From: Gammaproteobacteria bacterium
GTDB taxonomy: Bacteria; Pseudomonadota; Gammaproteobacteria; Pseudomonadales; Azotimanducaceae
Reading direction: 5' to 3'
Assembly: GCA_009841615.1 (NCBI GenBank)
Contig: VXLL01000004.1
Span: 176,000 to 239,999, forward strand
DNA length: 64,000 nt
Each line of letters begins with the position of its first letter. The stretch's first letter is position 1. The notes beneath the pieces are model-generated. The model did not search any database. It saw only the letters and a program-made list of their open reading frames with translations, and had not been told where the DNA came from. Shown here in pieces: positions 46,159 through 55,382 of the stretch. The position numbers and the translations under genes are program-made.

Positions 46159-46851
46159 ATGAGACCGAAACCATTTTTCTTCATTTTTTCGATTACGACG
46201 CTCCTACTAGCGTCTATAACTCTAGTAGCTCAGGAGAGAGAAAGACCTGCTCCTGCACGCTCTCTTTCCGCCGATGCATTTTCTACTTGGGCTCTCGCCG
46301 ACATCGACGAAGTACGAGAAGCATCAAAAGAGACGTTTAAATTACTCGACGCGAACAACAGTGGTTCGATTACGTTAGATGAAATTGACATTCTCGAAGA
46401 ACTCATTGAGGGAGAGGAAAGCCTTCCAGTAGAAGAACTCGCCGAACTTCGCCAACGCTTGAACATAGTTTCCCGCACGTTTATGCATCTTGAGGAAGAA
46501 ATAGACCATTTTGAAATTGCTGACACAGATCACGACGGATCCTTGAGTGAGGCTGAGTTTGACCTTCAAGAAGCGTCAGTACGTACCCACATCCTACAAC
46601 TGAATCTTGATTCATTTGACAAAGACAAAAACGGCGGCATCGAAGAGCGCGAATTTACCGCCCACTTGGACGATGTGGAAGATCTTGATACTGACGGCGA
46701 TGGTAGTCTTAGTCGTGCGGAACTTAGAGGAATTGAGAACCGAAGGCTACTACAAGACATTCGAGTGAGTGCGTGGCAGGGGCAAGCGCGCACCGAGCGT
46801 AGAGCAGCAACACAGTCCCGTAGCGACAGTAAGAAAGAAGAAAGCCGATAA
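46159..46851 (+). CDS. Exported EF-hand protein, type B
   Basis: A 230-residue relative with a signal peptide and four loops: DANNSGSITLDE, DTDHDGSLSEAE, DKDKNGGIEERE and DTDGDGSLSRAE. The block ADIDEVREASKETFKLLD before loop 1 and EELIEGEESLPVEELAEL after it distinguish it from type A. Both recur in the C-terminal half of the third protein. The tail is basic and rich in Arg/Ser. AGGA precedes the ATG. It lies 181 bp after type A, so separate promoters are possible. Confidence 0.85.
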   Translation: MRPKPFFFIFSITTLLLASITLVAQERERPAPARSLSADAFSTWALADIDEVREASKETFKLLDANNSGSITLDEIDILEELIEGEESLPVEELAELRQRLNIVSRTFMHLEEEIDHFEIADTDHDGSLSEAEFDLQEASVRTHILQLNLDSFDKDKNGGIEEREFTAHLDDVEDLDTDGDGSLSRAELRGIENRRLLQDIRVSAWQGQARTERRAATQSRSDSKKEESR

Positions 46852-47197
46852 CTCGTTCAATTTAAGAGTTTTGCGAAACCAAACATGGATTGGATACACC
46901 ATTCCGTGGTTTTTTTTGATGAACCTGTTAGCTGAACACGTAAGTCGTTGGACTGTATGCACTATTCAACCTGAAACCTTTTGATGTCTCCAAACAAAAT
47001 ACGACGATACGATCACCTAAATACTGGCTCAATTGACACACTCATGGGTCTCAATAAGAGAACATCGACGAATGAGTCGTACATCAAAACCACTCCAGCA
47101 TCGAAGGATCACATTCGTAATAGCGTCGAATAGAGCATGATTGGATCCAATGAAAACAAAATTCGTCCGTTTTTAGTCTTTGATTGAGGTTCCATAA
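46852..47197. other. Intergenic region between EF-hand genes
   Basis: About 345 bp without a convincing gene. A TTTTTTTG run near 46911 could end the type B transcript, but no strong stem precedes it. The promoter of the third gene is presumed to lie here; it was not assigned. Confidence 0.45.
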
Positions 47198-48415
47198 ATG
47201 AAACTAGCTCCATTTGTAGTAAGCACGCTTGTATTCCTGACAACCGTAGTGATACACAGTCAACAGATATCTGAAGAAGAATCTCCCGAATACACGTTGA
47301 ATCAACTTGAAACTGCGATCAATAATGTATTCGAAATGCTTGACGCTGACGAAAACGGATCAATCACACTAGATGAGATTGATCTCTCGAGAGAAGGCTC
47401 GGATGAACCACTCAACCGGGACGAGCTAGCTCCGCGCATTCGCAAATTGGGTCTGATCAATCACTACTTTAGGACGGACCAAGAAGTTAACACGTTTGAG
47501 GTGGGGGACACTAACGGGAACCGTTCGTTGACCCGAAGAGAATTCGACGAACTTGGTACCAACTTACGTACTCATAGACTGAAACTTGGATTGCAAGCAC
47601 TTGACTCCAACAAGAACGGAAACGTGGAAGCGAATGAATTTGCGGCGCATCTTGAAGAATTCGACGAATGGGACTCTGACGGCGATGGGGCACTTAATCG
47701 TAAGGAAATGGCAGAGATTCCAGAATTTCACAGAATTCAGATCGAATTGCATCGTCCTATGTTCGATCAACGTGCAGCCGCGGAGCTAGATTACTATGTC
47801 GCCCTACGCGAACGTCGAGCCGCCGCCGAACAAGACCAAACTCCTAGTCGGAGACTTCCGCCTATATTTGCGCATGGCACCGCTGCAAACATCGATGAAT
47901 TGCGCGAAGCATCTAAAAACACATTCGATCTACTCGACGCTGATGACAGCCGTTCAATTACTTTGGACGAAATTGACATCACCAAAGAATTGATTGAAGG
48001 TGAAGAAAAACTACCCACAGAGAAACTCGCGGAATTACGGCGTCGAGCCGAGGTAATTTCTTACACATTCCTAAATATTGAAGAAAAGATCGACAACTTC
48101 GAAGTTGCAGACACGAATCACAATGGAACGTTAAACGAAACTGAGTTTGACCTCCTCTCGACCACCGTGCGTACATACAGGTTGCAACTCGGTTTAGATG
48201 CTATCGACTCAGATAAGAATGGTAGCGTTCAACTGAGTGAGTTTTCGGCCCACTTAGACAATATCGAAAAATTCGATTCCGACGGAGACGGAACAATCAG
48301 CCCTGAAGAAATGCGCGATGTTGTAGATTTCAGGTTAAACTTGGACATTCATGTCTATCAATCAGAAGCGTTCGGTCGAGCGACAGAGGAAGAAGCTCAG
48401 GCTCAAGCTCAGTGA
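47198..48415 (+). CDS. Exported double EF-hand protein, A+B fusion
   Basis: A 405-residue exported protein that joins a type A unit (about 20-190) and a type B unit (about 225-390). N-half loops: DADENGSITLDE, DTNGNRSLTRRE, DSNKNGNVEANE, DSDGDGALNRKE. C-half loops: DADDSRSITLDE, DTNHNGTLNETE, DSDKNGSVQLSE, DSDGDGTISPEE. Loops 2 and 5 have Arg at the sixth position, where Gly is normal, so they may bind calcium weakly. The linker SRRLPPIFAHGTAANIDELREAS leads (in its last residues) straight into the type B opening. GAGG precedes the ATG. A hairpin terminator follows. Confidence 0.87.
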   Translation: MKLAPFVVSTLVFLTTVVIHSQQISEEESPEYTLNQLETAINNVFEMLDADENGSITLDEIDLSREGSDEPLNRDELAPRIRKLGLINHYFRTDQEVNTFEVGDTNGNRSLTRREFDELGTNLRTHRLKLGLQALDSNKNGNVEANEFAAHLEEFDEWDSDGDGALNRKEMAEIPEFHRIQIELHRPMFDQRAAAELDYYVALRERRAAAEQDQTPSRRLPPIFAHGTAANIDELREASKNTFDLLDADDSRSITLDEIDITKELIEGEEKLPTEKLAELRRRAEVISYTFLNIEEKIDNFEVADTNHNGTLNETEFDLLSTTVRTYRLQLGLDAIDSDKNGSVQLSEFSAHLDNIEKFDSDGDGTISPEEMRDVVDFRLNLDIHVYQSEAFGRATEEEAQAQAQ

Positions 48416-48474
48416 CGTACTAGACAACGCTCACGCTCTTCAGTAATCCGCGATACTCTACTACTCTAGGTTAG

Positions 48475-48509
48475 GCTTAGTGCCATTTCACTATTTCGTG
48501 GTGCTAAGC
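48475..48509 (+). terminator. Terminator-like hairpin after the EF-hand fusion gene
   Basis: GCTTAGTGCCA (48475-48485) pairs with TGGTGCTAAGC (48499-48509) as an 11-bp stem with two wobble pairs, followed by TCTTT. It lies between converging genes and could serve either strand. Confidence 0.5.
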
Positions 48510-48564
48510 TCTTTGAGCGGCGTAATGTAAAACCGAGGGAAATTAAGACTCGTTTTTGACGGAA

Positions 48565-49179
48565 TTAGTCGTTCTCGACCGATCCTGACTCAGCGATTGT
48601 GCCCTCAGGTTCTGGAAGTGGGGCAACAGTTGGTTTTATGGATGTGATCCATTCACCTCGCCATACCCAAATCCATGTCCCAATAGCGGTAGGAAGTAAC
48701 ACGATAAACGACAACGAGGCGTACGTGTCAACTAGGTTGTTCTCCAAAAACACTAAATAGATTGCGAACGACGACACCGTGCAAACCAATACAGTAAGTA
48801 AAGGGAGTGCTACGATTCGAAAACCTAGTCGAACATATAACGTAATGACTCCCTCAGGGGCATTTGGTAATTCCTCTGGTTTGAGTAACACTCTAATCAT
48901 GTACACGACCAAAGCAACAAATGCTGCGGTACAGTTCATCAAGGTGCAAACTTCCGTTTGCCAAAGCGTCACGTCTTCCGTGATAAAGGTAAATATCCAT
49001 AGAAACCCATCTATGTCGTCAATCGCATCAAACCCGGAGAAAAGAAATGAAACACAGGATTTGACGATGATCAGTACTAAGACCCCCAACGGGAAGATCA
49101 CGAAGAAAAACGTTCCTAAATGGACAAAGAGAGTCCGCGCCGTATGCGCTGTGCTAAGTACTTTAAACAGAGTCATCAT
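48565..49179 (-). CDS. Membrane protein of unknown function, paralogue 1
   Basis: A 204-residue protein with four hydrophobic segments (about 22-45, 78-98, 118-142 and 148-170). The WIWVWRGEWITSIKP block near the end is shared with the gene at 49383-49907, as are FPLGVLVLI, LMNCTAAFVALVV and LPTAIGTWIWVWRG. It has an insertion (DGFLWIFTFITEDV) and an acidic tail that the other lacks. No known family was recognised. It lies 203 bp after its paralogue on the same strand; a duplication is clear. Confidence 0.75.
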   Translation of the reverse strand: MMTLFKVLSTAHTARTLFVHLGTFFFVIFPLGVLVLIIVKSCVSFLFSGFDAIDDIDGFLWIFTFITEDVTLWQTEVCTLMNCTAAFVALVVYMIRVLLKPEELPNAPEGVITLYVRLGFRIVALPLLTVLVCTVSSFAIYLVFLENNLVDTYASLSFIVLLPTAIGTWIWVWRGEWITSIKPTVAPLPEPEGTIAESGSVEND

Positions 49180-49382
49180 TCAACTCCTGAGGCGGAATCA
49201 CTCAGAACTTGCTTCAGTCCCAACATCTGTGCATACCCTATCCCGATCGCGTCATTGCCTAGGAGAGTTAAGGGCTAGAGTGAACATGCGCTAGATCGAC
49301 CGCTTCGTTTGATTTACACAATAACATCAAACAACTGTCCTTAGTTCAAACTCATGCATTGCATAAACCGAATATTAGCCTG

Positions 49383-49907
49383 TCACGCAAAATCTGAAGA
49401 CGTTGATGATGAAGGTTGAATGGAAGTGATCCACACACCGCGCCAAACCCAAATCCACGTTCCAATAGCTGTCGGGAGTAACACGATCAAAGAAATTACG
49501 TGGTAGGTGTCAACAAAGCTATCCACTCCAGAAAAGACAAAGAATACGGCTAGCGAGGTAAGCGTGCAAATCACTACTGTTAGCAACGGCAGCGCTATCA
49601 TCCTTAGACCTAAGCGTATGTGCAGAGCAATAATTCCTGGGGCCGAACTTGGTAATTCGCCCATTTTGAGTAATGCTCGAACCATGAAGACTACCAACGC
49701 CACGAAACCGGCTGTGCTATTCAAAAGGGTACAAGTTTCCACCAGAGTAGTGTCATTTTCAAACACACCAAATATAAACTGAATGAAATATTTGGAAACT
49801 ATGAGCACCAATACCCCAACCGGAAATATCACAATAAAGAGAACTGCAAGATGAATCAGGAGGCTGTATATAGCTTCCGCGGTACTGAGTTCTTTGATTT
49901 GTGTCAT
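49383..49907 (-). CDS. Membrane protein of unknown function, paralogue 2
   Basis: A 174-residue protein with four hydrophobic segments. It shares with its neighbour the pattern FPVGVLVLI, LLNSTAGFVALVV, LRMIALPLLTVVICTLTS and IVLLPTAIGTWIWVWRG. The ATG at 49907 is chosen because GGGTGGGAG precedes it; a GTG three codons earlier is possible. It lies between the MaoC gene and paralogue 1, all on the minus strand. Confidence 0.75.
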   Translation of the reverse strand: MTQIKELSTAEAIYSLLIHLAVLFIVIFPVGVLVLIVSKYFIQFIFGVFENDTTLVETCTLLNSTAGFVALVVFMVRALLKMGELPSSAPGIIALHIRLGLRMIALPLLTVVICTLTSLAVFFVFSGVDSFVDTYHVISLIVLLPTAIGTWIWVWRGVWITSIQPSSSTSSDFA

Positions 49908-49960
49908 TGCTCCCACCCCTGTCTACTGTTTCATGAAGGTTATATCAAAGAATCAGCGAA

Positions 49961-50431
49961 TTAAAAAACAAGAAGAAAGAGATTCTCCGCCACACAGCAT
50001 GGTTTAGGCATACCCTCTGCTTCGACCGTTACCTCAACCATGATCTCAATCATACCTTTTTTGAACTCTACGCGTTTGAGTGTTGAATGTGCTCTGATTC
50101 GAGATCCAACCAAGACTGGACTTGGAAATCGAACTCTATCAAAGCCATAGTTCAACATGTGCTTCATGCCTTCAATATGGTAAATAGACAACGGTTGTTC
50201 GCGAGGTAGCTGATTCATAATCGACAGCGTTAAATCACCATGCGCGATGGTCGTGCCGAATGGACTCGCTTTTGCTTGTTCTGGATTCACGTGAATCCAT
50301 TGATAGTCTAAGGTTGCTTCAGCAAAGGTATTTATTCGTTCTTGGGAAATCTCAAACCAATCCGAAGGGGACTCACTCTGTCCAATTTTTTGTGTGAGAG
50401 TTTCATATGCATTTTGTATGTGTTCGTTCAT
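49961..50431 (-). CDS. MaoC family hotdog dehydratase
   Basis: A 156-residue hotdog-fold enzyme related to (R)-specific enoyl-CoA hydratases. The catalytic Asp/His pair lies in the hydratase motif LDYQWIHVNPEQA, followed by SPFGTTIAHGDLTLS. The C-terminal half includes VRFPSPVLVGSRIRAHSTL. The ATG at 50431 has GGAGGT four bases upstream, which decides the start over an earlier in-frame ATG at 50467. A role in fatty acid or polyhydroxyalkanoate metabolism is possible; the context gives no further clue. Confidence 0.9.
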   Translation of the reverse strand: MNEHIQNAYETLTQKIGQSESPSDWFEISQERINTFAEATLDYQWIHVNPEQAKASPFGTTIAHGDLTLSIMNQLPREQPLSIYHIEGMKHMLNYGFDRVRFPSPVLVGSRIRAHSTLKRVEFKKGMIEIMVEVTVEAEGMPKPCCVAENLFLLVF

Positions 50432-50711
50432 CCTGACCTCCAAAATGGTGTTTTCGCTGTTCCACAAATTGTAGCGAACGATATCGTTTCAAAGTTTCGT
50501 GTTATTTTTAGGAAAGCACCGTCTCACGAACGATTTCGTACTTCTATCGATACTCCGTGAAACTTCGGAGCAAACACGTTGGTCAAAGCATCAGCAGTGT
50601 AATGGGATTGTGTTGGCTGTTTTAGCTCCCCAAGTTAAGCAATCAAATGCTTAATAGCTCAGAGTACGTGCAGACAAGCTACAATTAACACATTATTGAA
50701 TATAAGTAATC

Positions 50712-51536
50712 ATGAGAAAGGGAGATCTCAGGTCACTGATGAATCGAAATGACGATGGTGCTGACGAACGAAGCACGCAGGATCGAGTGCGAACAAACGT
50801 CAAAGATCTCATCGACTCCATTACCAGTTGGTTTTCGAAGCTCAAACACTCAAATAAAGCAGTTCGCGCGCTCATAGCCGATCCCGATGACACTAAAAAA
50901 GTGTTTGAGGTTATGGCTACGATGCGTGGTAAGTCCCTTGTTAAAGTATTTAAGAAGTTTAAGGCAACTAAAACCGGCGAGTGCATATTGAAGCGAAAGG
51001 TCGAACTATTGGACGTCCTTAACGATCACGCAAATCTAATGAGTTTAAATCCAGATTCCTTAGGGCAGGCATACCTCCGTTTCTTAGACCAAGCAAAGCT
51101 TGAGTCCGGAGGGCTAGTCTATGCCAGTGAAGATTACTATCGAAACGTGAAAGATCCGGAATTGTTGCTATTTATGAGAAGAAATCGCGACAGTCATGAC
51201 CTTTGGCACACACTTACTCAATATGGACGAGACACCTTGGGCGAGACTTGTCTACTTGCATTCACCTACGCGCAAACGAAGAACCCTGGAATCCGACTGA
51301 TAGTACTGTTAGCGAGTGTTCGTCTCTATCGCGAATATGGACACGGTACTTTTGCTGCTCTGTGGCGCGCGTATGGAGACGGCAAGCGTGCTAGTTGGTT
51401 ACTGGCACAGCCATATGAAGAAATGCTACCGTTGAATATTGAGCAAGTTCGCGTCATGCTTTCTATACCTGACCCGAACGCATATCGGGTGGTACTCGCT
51501 CGACAAAACACACCTAAAAAACGCCTCGCGACTTAG
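50712..51536 (+). CDS. Coq4-like family protein
   Basis: A 274-residue protein with the Coq4 signature RNRDSHDLWHTLTQYGRDTL (HDxxH: H162, D163, H166, then Glu178 eleven residues later), which binds a metal ion in the yeast protein. The preceding helix region and LGQAYLRFLDQ also fit. Coq4 supports ubiquinone assembly in mitochondria and acts on the C1 position of the quinone head group. Bacterial homologues exist but are less studied. The N-terminal 45 residues are charged and variable. It stands alone between divergent and convergent minus-strand genes. Confidence 0.82.
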   Translation: MRKGDLRSLMNRNDDGADERSTQDRVRTNVKDLIDSITSWFSKLKHSNKAVRALIADPDDTKKVFEVMATMRGKSLVKVFKKFKATKTGECILKRKVELLDVLNDHANLMSLNPDSLGQAYLRFLDQAKLESGGLVYASEDYYRNVKDPELLLFMRRNRDSHDLWHTLTQYGRDTLGETCLLAFTYAQTKNPGIRLIVLLASVRLYREYGHGTFAALWRAYGDGKRASWLLAQPYEEMLPLNIEQVRVMLSIPDPNAYRVVLARQNTPKKRLAT

Positions 51537-51615
51537 TTTCCAAGCTCTTCAATCTTCCTTTTCGACAGGATCGGTATCGTACCCTTCTAGTCTAAACAGT
51601 GTTGAGAACACCAAA

Positions 51616-52890
51616 TCACAGAAGAACAAAGATCGCCAATGCTAATAGACTAATAGCAAGTACCAGGCCATACACGAGGGTCAAGACAAAAAATTTCATG
51701 AGCGAGACAAAGTGTCCTGATCCGTAAAACTTCTTAAACGACAGGTAGATGTGCACTAGGATGAATAAAAACAGCAGAAGAATTATTATTTCTATCACAT
51801 AAGGAATATTGGAGACAACAGGAATGATGGAGAAAATCAAGGATAACAAAATTTCGACCGTCAAGGTTATAAATGCGAGTGCATGAATATGCATAGCAAA
51901 AATTAATTGAAATACGACCCTAATACCCTTACCAAGGCTAAGTAGACTCAAAATCGACACGAAAATTGGTAAGAGCACGAACATCATCAAGGGCAAGTTC
52001 TCAGTGACGTCGTCGACAAATTCCGGTACGTTGTGTGCGGCATTAATAAGACCCCCTAACACCCGTTTCTCAAAACCTGAAACTTCCCTAAATCCTTCGT
52101 CTCCGTATTGATCGTCAATCCATGACAACATGATTTTCACCATATTCAGTAGTTCCCCTTGCTCTCTACTTCGCACAATGGCTTCCCCCAAAGTTCGTGT
52201 GCCTGGATCGTCTTGGAAGAGTTCGTTCAACACTCTTAAACGTCTATGAGCTTCTTCGGCTTGTTGAATTTCTTCGATTAATCCCCAATCGCTAACTCCA
52301 TGAGATACGAGGTCTTGTAGGTAGTCTGTTATCTCGAAAATACGTTCACTCCATGGATCGCTCTCAAGAGTCACGATACGGCCCATTAGAACACTCTTTG
52401 CACTCTCAAAAGCACCCTCTTCAGCTCGAACTAGACTCCTGATCGAAGTTAGATATTCGTCAATTTCCTCCTGCGAACGATCTGGAGGTTTATCGTGCTG
52501 TGTGAGTGAGATCTCCGCCTGAGAAGCTTCGTTCCCTTCGGAAGAACGTTCCTCGCCAATGTTTTGGCTTCGAGTTGTAATCGCGAACAAAAAAAAGAAA
52601 ACCAGACTGCTGAACAAGTACAGTCGAATGGGAGTCACATAACTCGCTCGCTTGTTATCCCGAAACTGTACGGACAAAGTCCCAGGACGAAAGAACAGTG
52701 TCGATAGCGTCGTGAACACGCGAGAATCGACATCAAACATCTCTTTAAAGAAATCACCGATGACCTTGAACACTGAGCGGTTGTAGTGCGAATCTTTCTG
52801 ACCACACACCCAGCAAAATGCACCCAACAACTCTTCACCACAGTTGTCACACTTTGTGTCATTACTTGGTTGCTGTTCTAATGTCGTCAT
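51616..52890 (-). CDS. DUF3667 membrane protein with N-terminal zinc ribbon
   Basis: A 424-residue protein beginning with a four-cysteine zinc ribbon (C14, C17, C26, C29: CDNCGEELLGAFCWVCGQ). The DUF3667 signature follows: DFFKEMFDVDSRVFTTLSTL and FRPGTLSVQFRDNKRASYV (the start of the first membrane region). A charged helical segment of about 160 residues, with a glutamate-rich stretch, separates the first membrane helix from four C-terminal helices. The ATG at 52890 is used; an earlier TTG is two codons upstream. Function is unknown for the family. Confidence 0.82.
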   Translation of the reverse strand: MTTLEQQPSNDTKCDNCGEELLGAFCWVCGQKDSHYNRSVFKVIGDFFKEMFDVDSRVFTTLSTLFFRPGTLSVQFRDNKRASYVTPIRLYLFSSLVFFFLFAITTRSQNIGEERSSEGNEASQAEISLTQHDKPPDRSQEEIDEYLTSIRSLVRAEEGAFESAKSVLMGRIVTLESDPWSERIFEITDYLQDLVSHGVSDWGLIEEIQQAEEAHRRLRVLNELFQDDPGTRTLGEAIVRSREQGELLNMVKIMLSWIDDQYGDEGFREVSGFEKRVLGGLINAAHNVPEFVDDVTENLPLMMFVLLPIFVSILSLLSLGKGIRVVFQLIFAMHIHALAFITLTVEILLSLIFSIIPVVSNIPYVIEIIILLLFLFILVHIYLSFKKFYGSGHFVSLMKFFVLTLVYGLVLAISLLALAIFVLL

Positions 52891-53052
52891 GAACAAAAAG
52901 AAACTTTAGTTCGATAGATTGAACTACTGGAACTCATAAATGTTCCAGCAAAATGTAATCTACCATTTTAGGTCGATCTGCTGGTTTCTGCATTGCAGAA
53001 AGTTTATCCTTGAGTATGTTAGAAACTTAATCTGTTCTCTTGCGCCATGTTG

Positions 53053-54303
53053 CTACGCTTGCACTTCACGAATTGAAGTTCGACCTAATTGGCGCAACGA
53101 CGAACTACTGATGAGCGAAACAATTGCAAAAACGCAGTACACTGTTGCTCCCATACCTACCGCGACTAACAAGGAACTCCGATCAGCTACTAGCCCCAAG
53201 AACAAGCCACCAAGAGGCACTAGATTAAATCCGATGGTGTTTATTCCCATGACTCTACCTCGAAGATGATGCGGTACGGCTAGTTGCATCGTGGTCATGG
53301 CGTTAATTAGAAAGAAAGAAGCCAGCAACGCGCCTACTACAGCGCAGGTGAAAGCCAAGAAAAACCGTTGGTTGTTTGCAGCAAACGCGAACGCGAACGT
53401 TGCCGCTGCCGACGTTATACCACCACCAAGCATGACGTAACCGAGCCTTCTTTTCCGGCGCATGCTGCCAACGATTATTGTTCCAATCACTGAACCCAAC
53501 CCACCTGCGGCCAGTAATAACCCAAATTCGCGTTCGCCTTGTCCGAGTAGCGCCGTAAATCTCGACATTTGTTGGACGTAGGATTGTACAAAAAACATTC
53601 CCAAAAAAGTTAGTAGAGTTAACCATCTAAACATCGGATGAATGAAAATAAATCGGACGCCATCACGTAATTCTCGCCACGCGGAAGTATTGACTGAAGG
53701 TTCACTATCATGCATCGGTATGGTTAGCAAGATAAAAAACATGACCAAGAATCCTAACGTGCAGATTGAGAAGACTACACTCGTACCAGCGAACCAAAGA
53801 ATCACACCTCCGAGTGCTGGTGCAAGCATACGATTGGACTGCCACACAAATGCGTTGAGCGACACAGCGCTCAAGTAGGACTGTCTCCGCACCAAAGATG
53901 GATAAATTGAAGCTCGAACCGGCCAATCAATACCCGTAATAAAAGAAAATGCCGCTGCGATCGAGTAGACATGCCATACCCGAACTAGTCCTGTGAGGTC
54001 AAGAATCGTTAGTAGTCCCACCAAAATGGTATTACAAAGACTTGTACAAAGTAGGAGAGTCCGTTTATTCATGCGATCCGCAATCACTCCTCCTGCTAGA
54101 TTCATGACGATGCCAGGTACAGCCATCATCGCGCCGAGGACGCCCAGATTGATTTCTGAGCCAGTCATCTCTTCGATGAGCCAGAGTTGACCTACATACA
54201 GTAAATTGGAAGCGGAAACAGACGCAAATGAACCATACCAATATCGACGAAATGAAGGATAGAGTAACGCAGGAAATCGTCTAAAAAGTCTGGGAGTTGC
54301 CAT
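53053..54303 (-). CDS. MFS transporter (MFS_3-like)
   Basis: A 416-residue transporter with about twelve hydrophobic segments. FRRYWYGSFASVSASNLLYVGQ opens the first helix, and GVIADRMNKRTLLLCTSL carries the A-loop (G-x-x-x-D-R-x-x-R/K). The central loop (about 195-215, MHDSEPSVNTSAWRELRDG) divides two six-helix halves. The layout fits the enterobactin exporter-like group of MFS proteins. The substrate is unknown. It is divergent from the lipase-like gene at 54495. Confidence 0.88.
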   Translation of the reverse strand: MATPRLFRRFPALLYPSFRRYWYGSFASVSASNLLYVGQLWLIEEMTGSEINLGVLGAMMAVPGIVMNLAGGVIADRMNKRTLLLCTSLCNTILVGLLTILDLTGLVRVWHVYSIAAAFSFITGIDWPVRASIYPSLVRRQSYLSAVSLNAFVWQSNRMLAPALGGVILWFAGTSVVFSICTLGFLVMFFILLTIPMHDSEPSVNTSAWRELRDGVRFIFIHPMFRWLTLLTFLGMFFVQSYVQQMSRFTALLGQGEREFGLLLAAGGLGSVIGTIIVGSMRRKRRLGYVMLGGGITSAAATFAFAFAANNQRFFLAFTCAVVGALLASFFLINAMTTMQLAVPHHLRGRVMGINTIGFNLVPLGGLFLGLVADRSSLLVAVGMGATVYCVFAIVSLISSSSLRQLGRTSIREVQA

Positions 54304-54494
54304 AGGAGTTAGCTTGATATGACCTCGGCAGACGCTAATTCAATGACGAAGACGCGACAATCGTTTCGATGATGTTGGTTGGATTGGCGACTGAGCATCG
54401 CGAAGTGTATAGCAGATGTCATTAATGAATTTGGCGTACATAAAATTGCTCTGAACTGGTGACTACCACACCCATTGGATTCAATAGCAGATTT

Positions 54495-55382
54495 ATGAAG
54501 AAAGCCGGTCCGAGCAGGAGTCAAGTACACATCCTATGGCTTGTCGTACCGATTCTTAGCATTCTAAGTATCCATACTCTGGGAGAACAAGAACCAAAAC
54601 CTGCCGCTAAAGACTTCCCGTGGCTACACACTTTAGAGGTGGGTGAATGGCCGACAACGTTTAAAACTAATGATGAAGTAGTCCGAACCGGAAAACCGTT
54701 TCGTCAGATCCCTTTTGGACTCCATTCCCTAGAAGAAGATCAGGAAGCAAACCCTACAGTACTAATTGGTATTCACGGATTTAAAGCTCGCGGATTTGAG
54801 TGGGTCTACCCGCTCTTAGTCATGGACAATGACTCTATACACACTCATTACTTTCGCTGGGACTTTTTGGAAAAAAACTCCAGAGCGAGGAGGTTATTAC
54901 TAGAAGATTTGTCCGATCTGATTGAGCAAAGAACCGCACCTTTGGAACGAGTCGTAATCGTGGCTCACAGTTGTGGTGGAGTAATGGTGACTGCGGCTAT
55001 CAACGACTTGCCGAAAGATGTAAATTTTGATATTCATACGGTAGCGTCCCCGTTGAACGGCTTGGGTTTGTTTACGGTCTGTAGGCCTAATTTACCTGAA
55101 AAGTTGCCCGACAATGTGACTTTGACGCAATGGCGTACATCAAAGGACAAGGATAGTGTGTTTTGGTGGTTTCCAAACGACCCCCAAGTAATAACCCTAG
55201 ATTATGGTCTCACGATTGATTTACCCAAAAAATACCATGGTATTCGATTGGGGCACGTACGTTCCTTAAGCTGGGTAGCCGAACGTATCTTTTCCGAAGA
55301 TCCGCTCAACGAAAGTTTCTCGCCTGAACAATTTTTTGAGAATAAGATTTTCGAGTCGTCATCGTCGCCAGCTTCTGACTAA
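54495..55382 (+). CDS. Exported alpha/beta-hydrolase-like protein
   Basis: A protein of about 295 residues with an N-terminal membrane or signal segment (HILWLVVPILSILSIHTLG). IGIHGFKARGFEWV and VVIVAHSCGGVMVTAAI look like the oxyanion and nucleophile-elbow regions of a lipase-like alpha/beta hydrolase, the nucleophile being Ser in HSCGG. A late His in RLGHVRSLSWVAE could complete a triad. The ATG at 54495 is preferred to a GTG at 54459. Its last 77 bp overlap the 3' end of dnaE2 on the other strand. A specific substrate cannot be named. Confidence 0.7.
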   Translation: MKKAGPSRSQVHILWLVVPILSILSIHTLGEQEPKPAAKDFPWLHTLEVGEWPTTFKTNDEVVRTGKPFRQIPFGLHSLEEDQEANPTVLIGIHGFKARGFEWVYPLLVMDNDSIHTHYFRWDFLEKNSRARRLLLEDLSDLIEQRTAPLERVVIVAHSCGGVMVTAAINDLPKDVNFDIHTVASPLNGLGLFTVCRPNLPEKLPDNVTLTQWRTSKDKDSVFWWFPNDPQVITLDYGLTIDLPKKYHGIRLGHVRSLSWVAERIFSEDPLNESFSPEQFFENKIFESSSSPASD

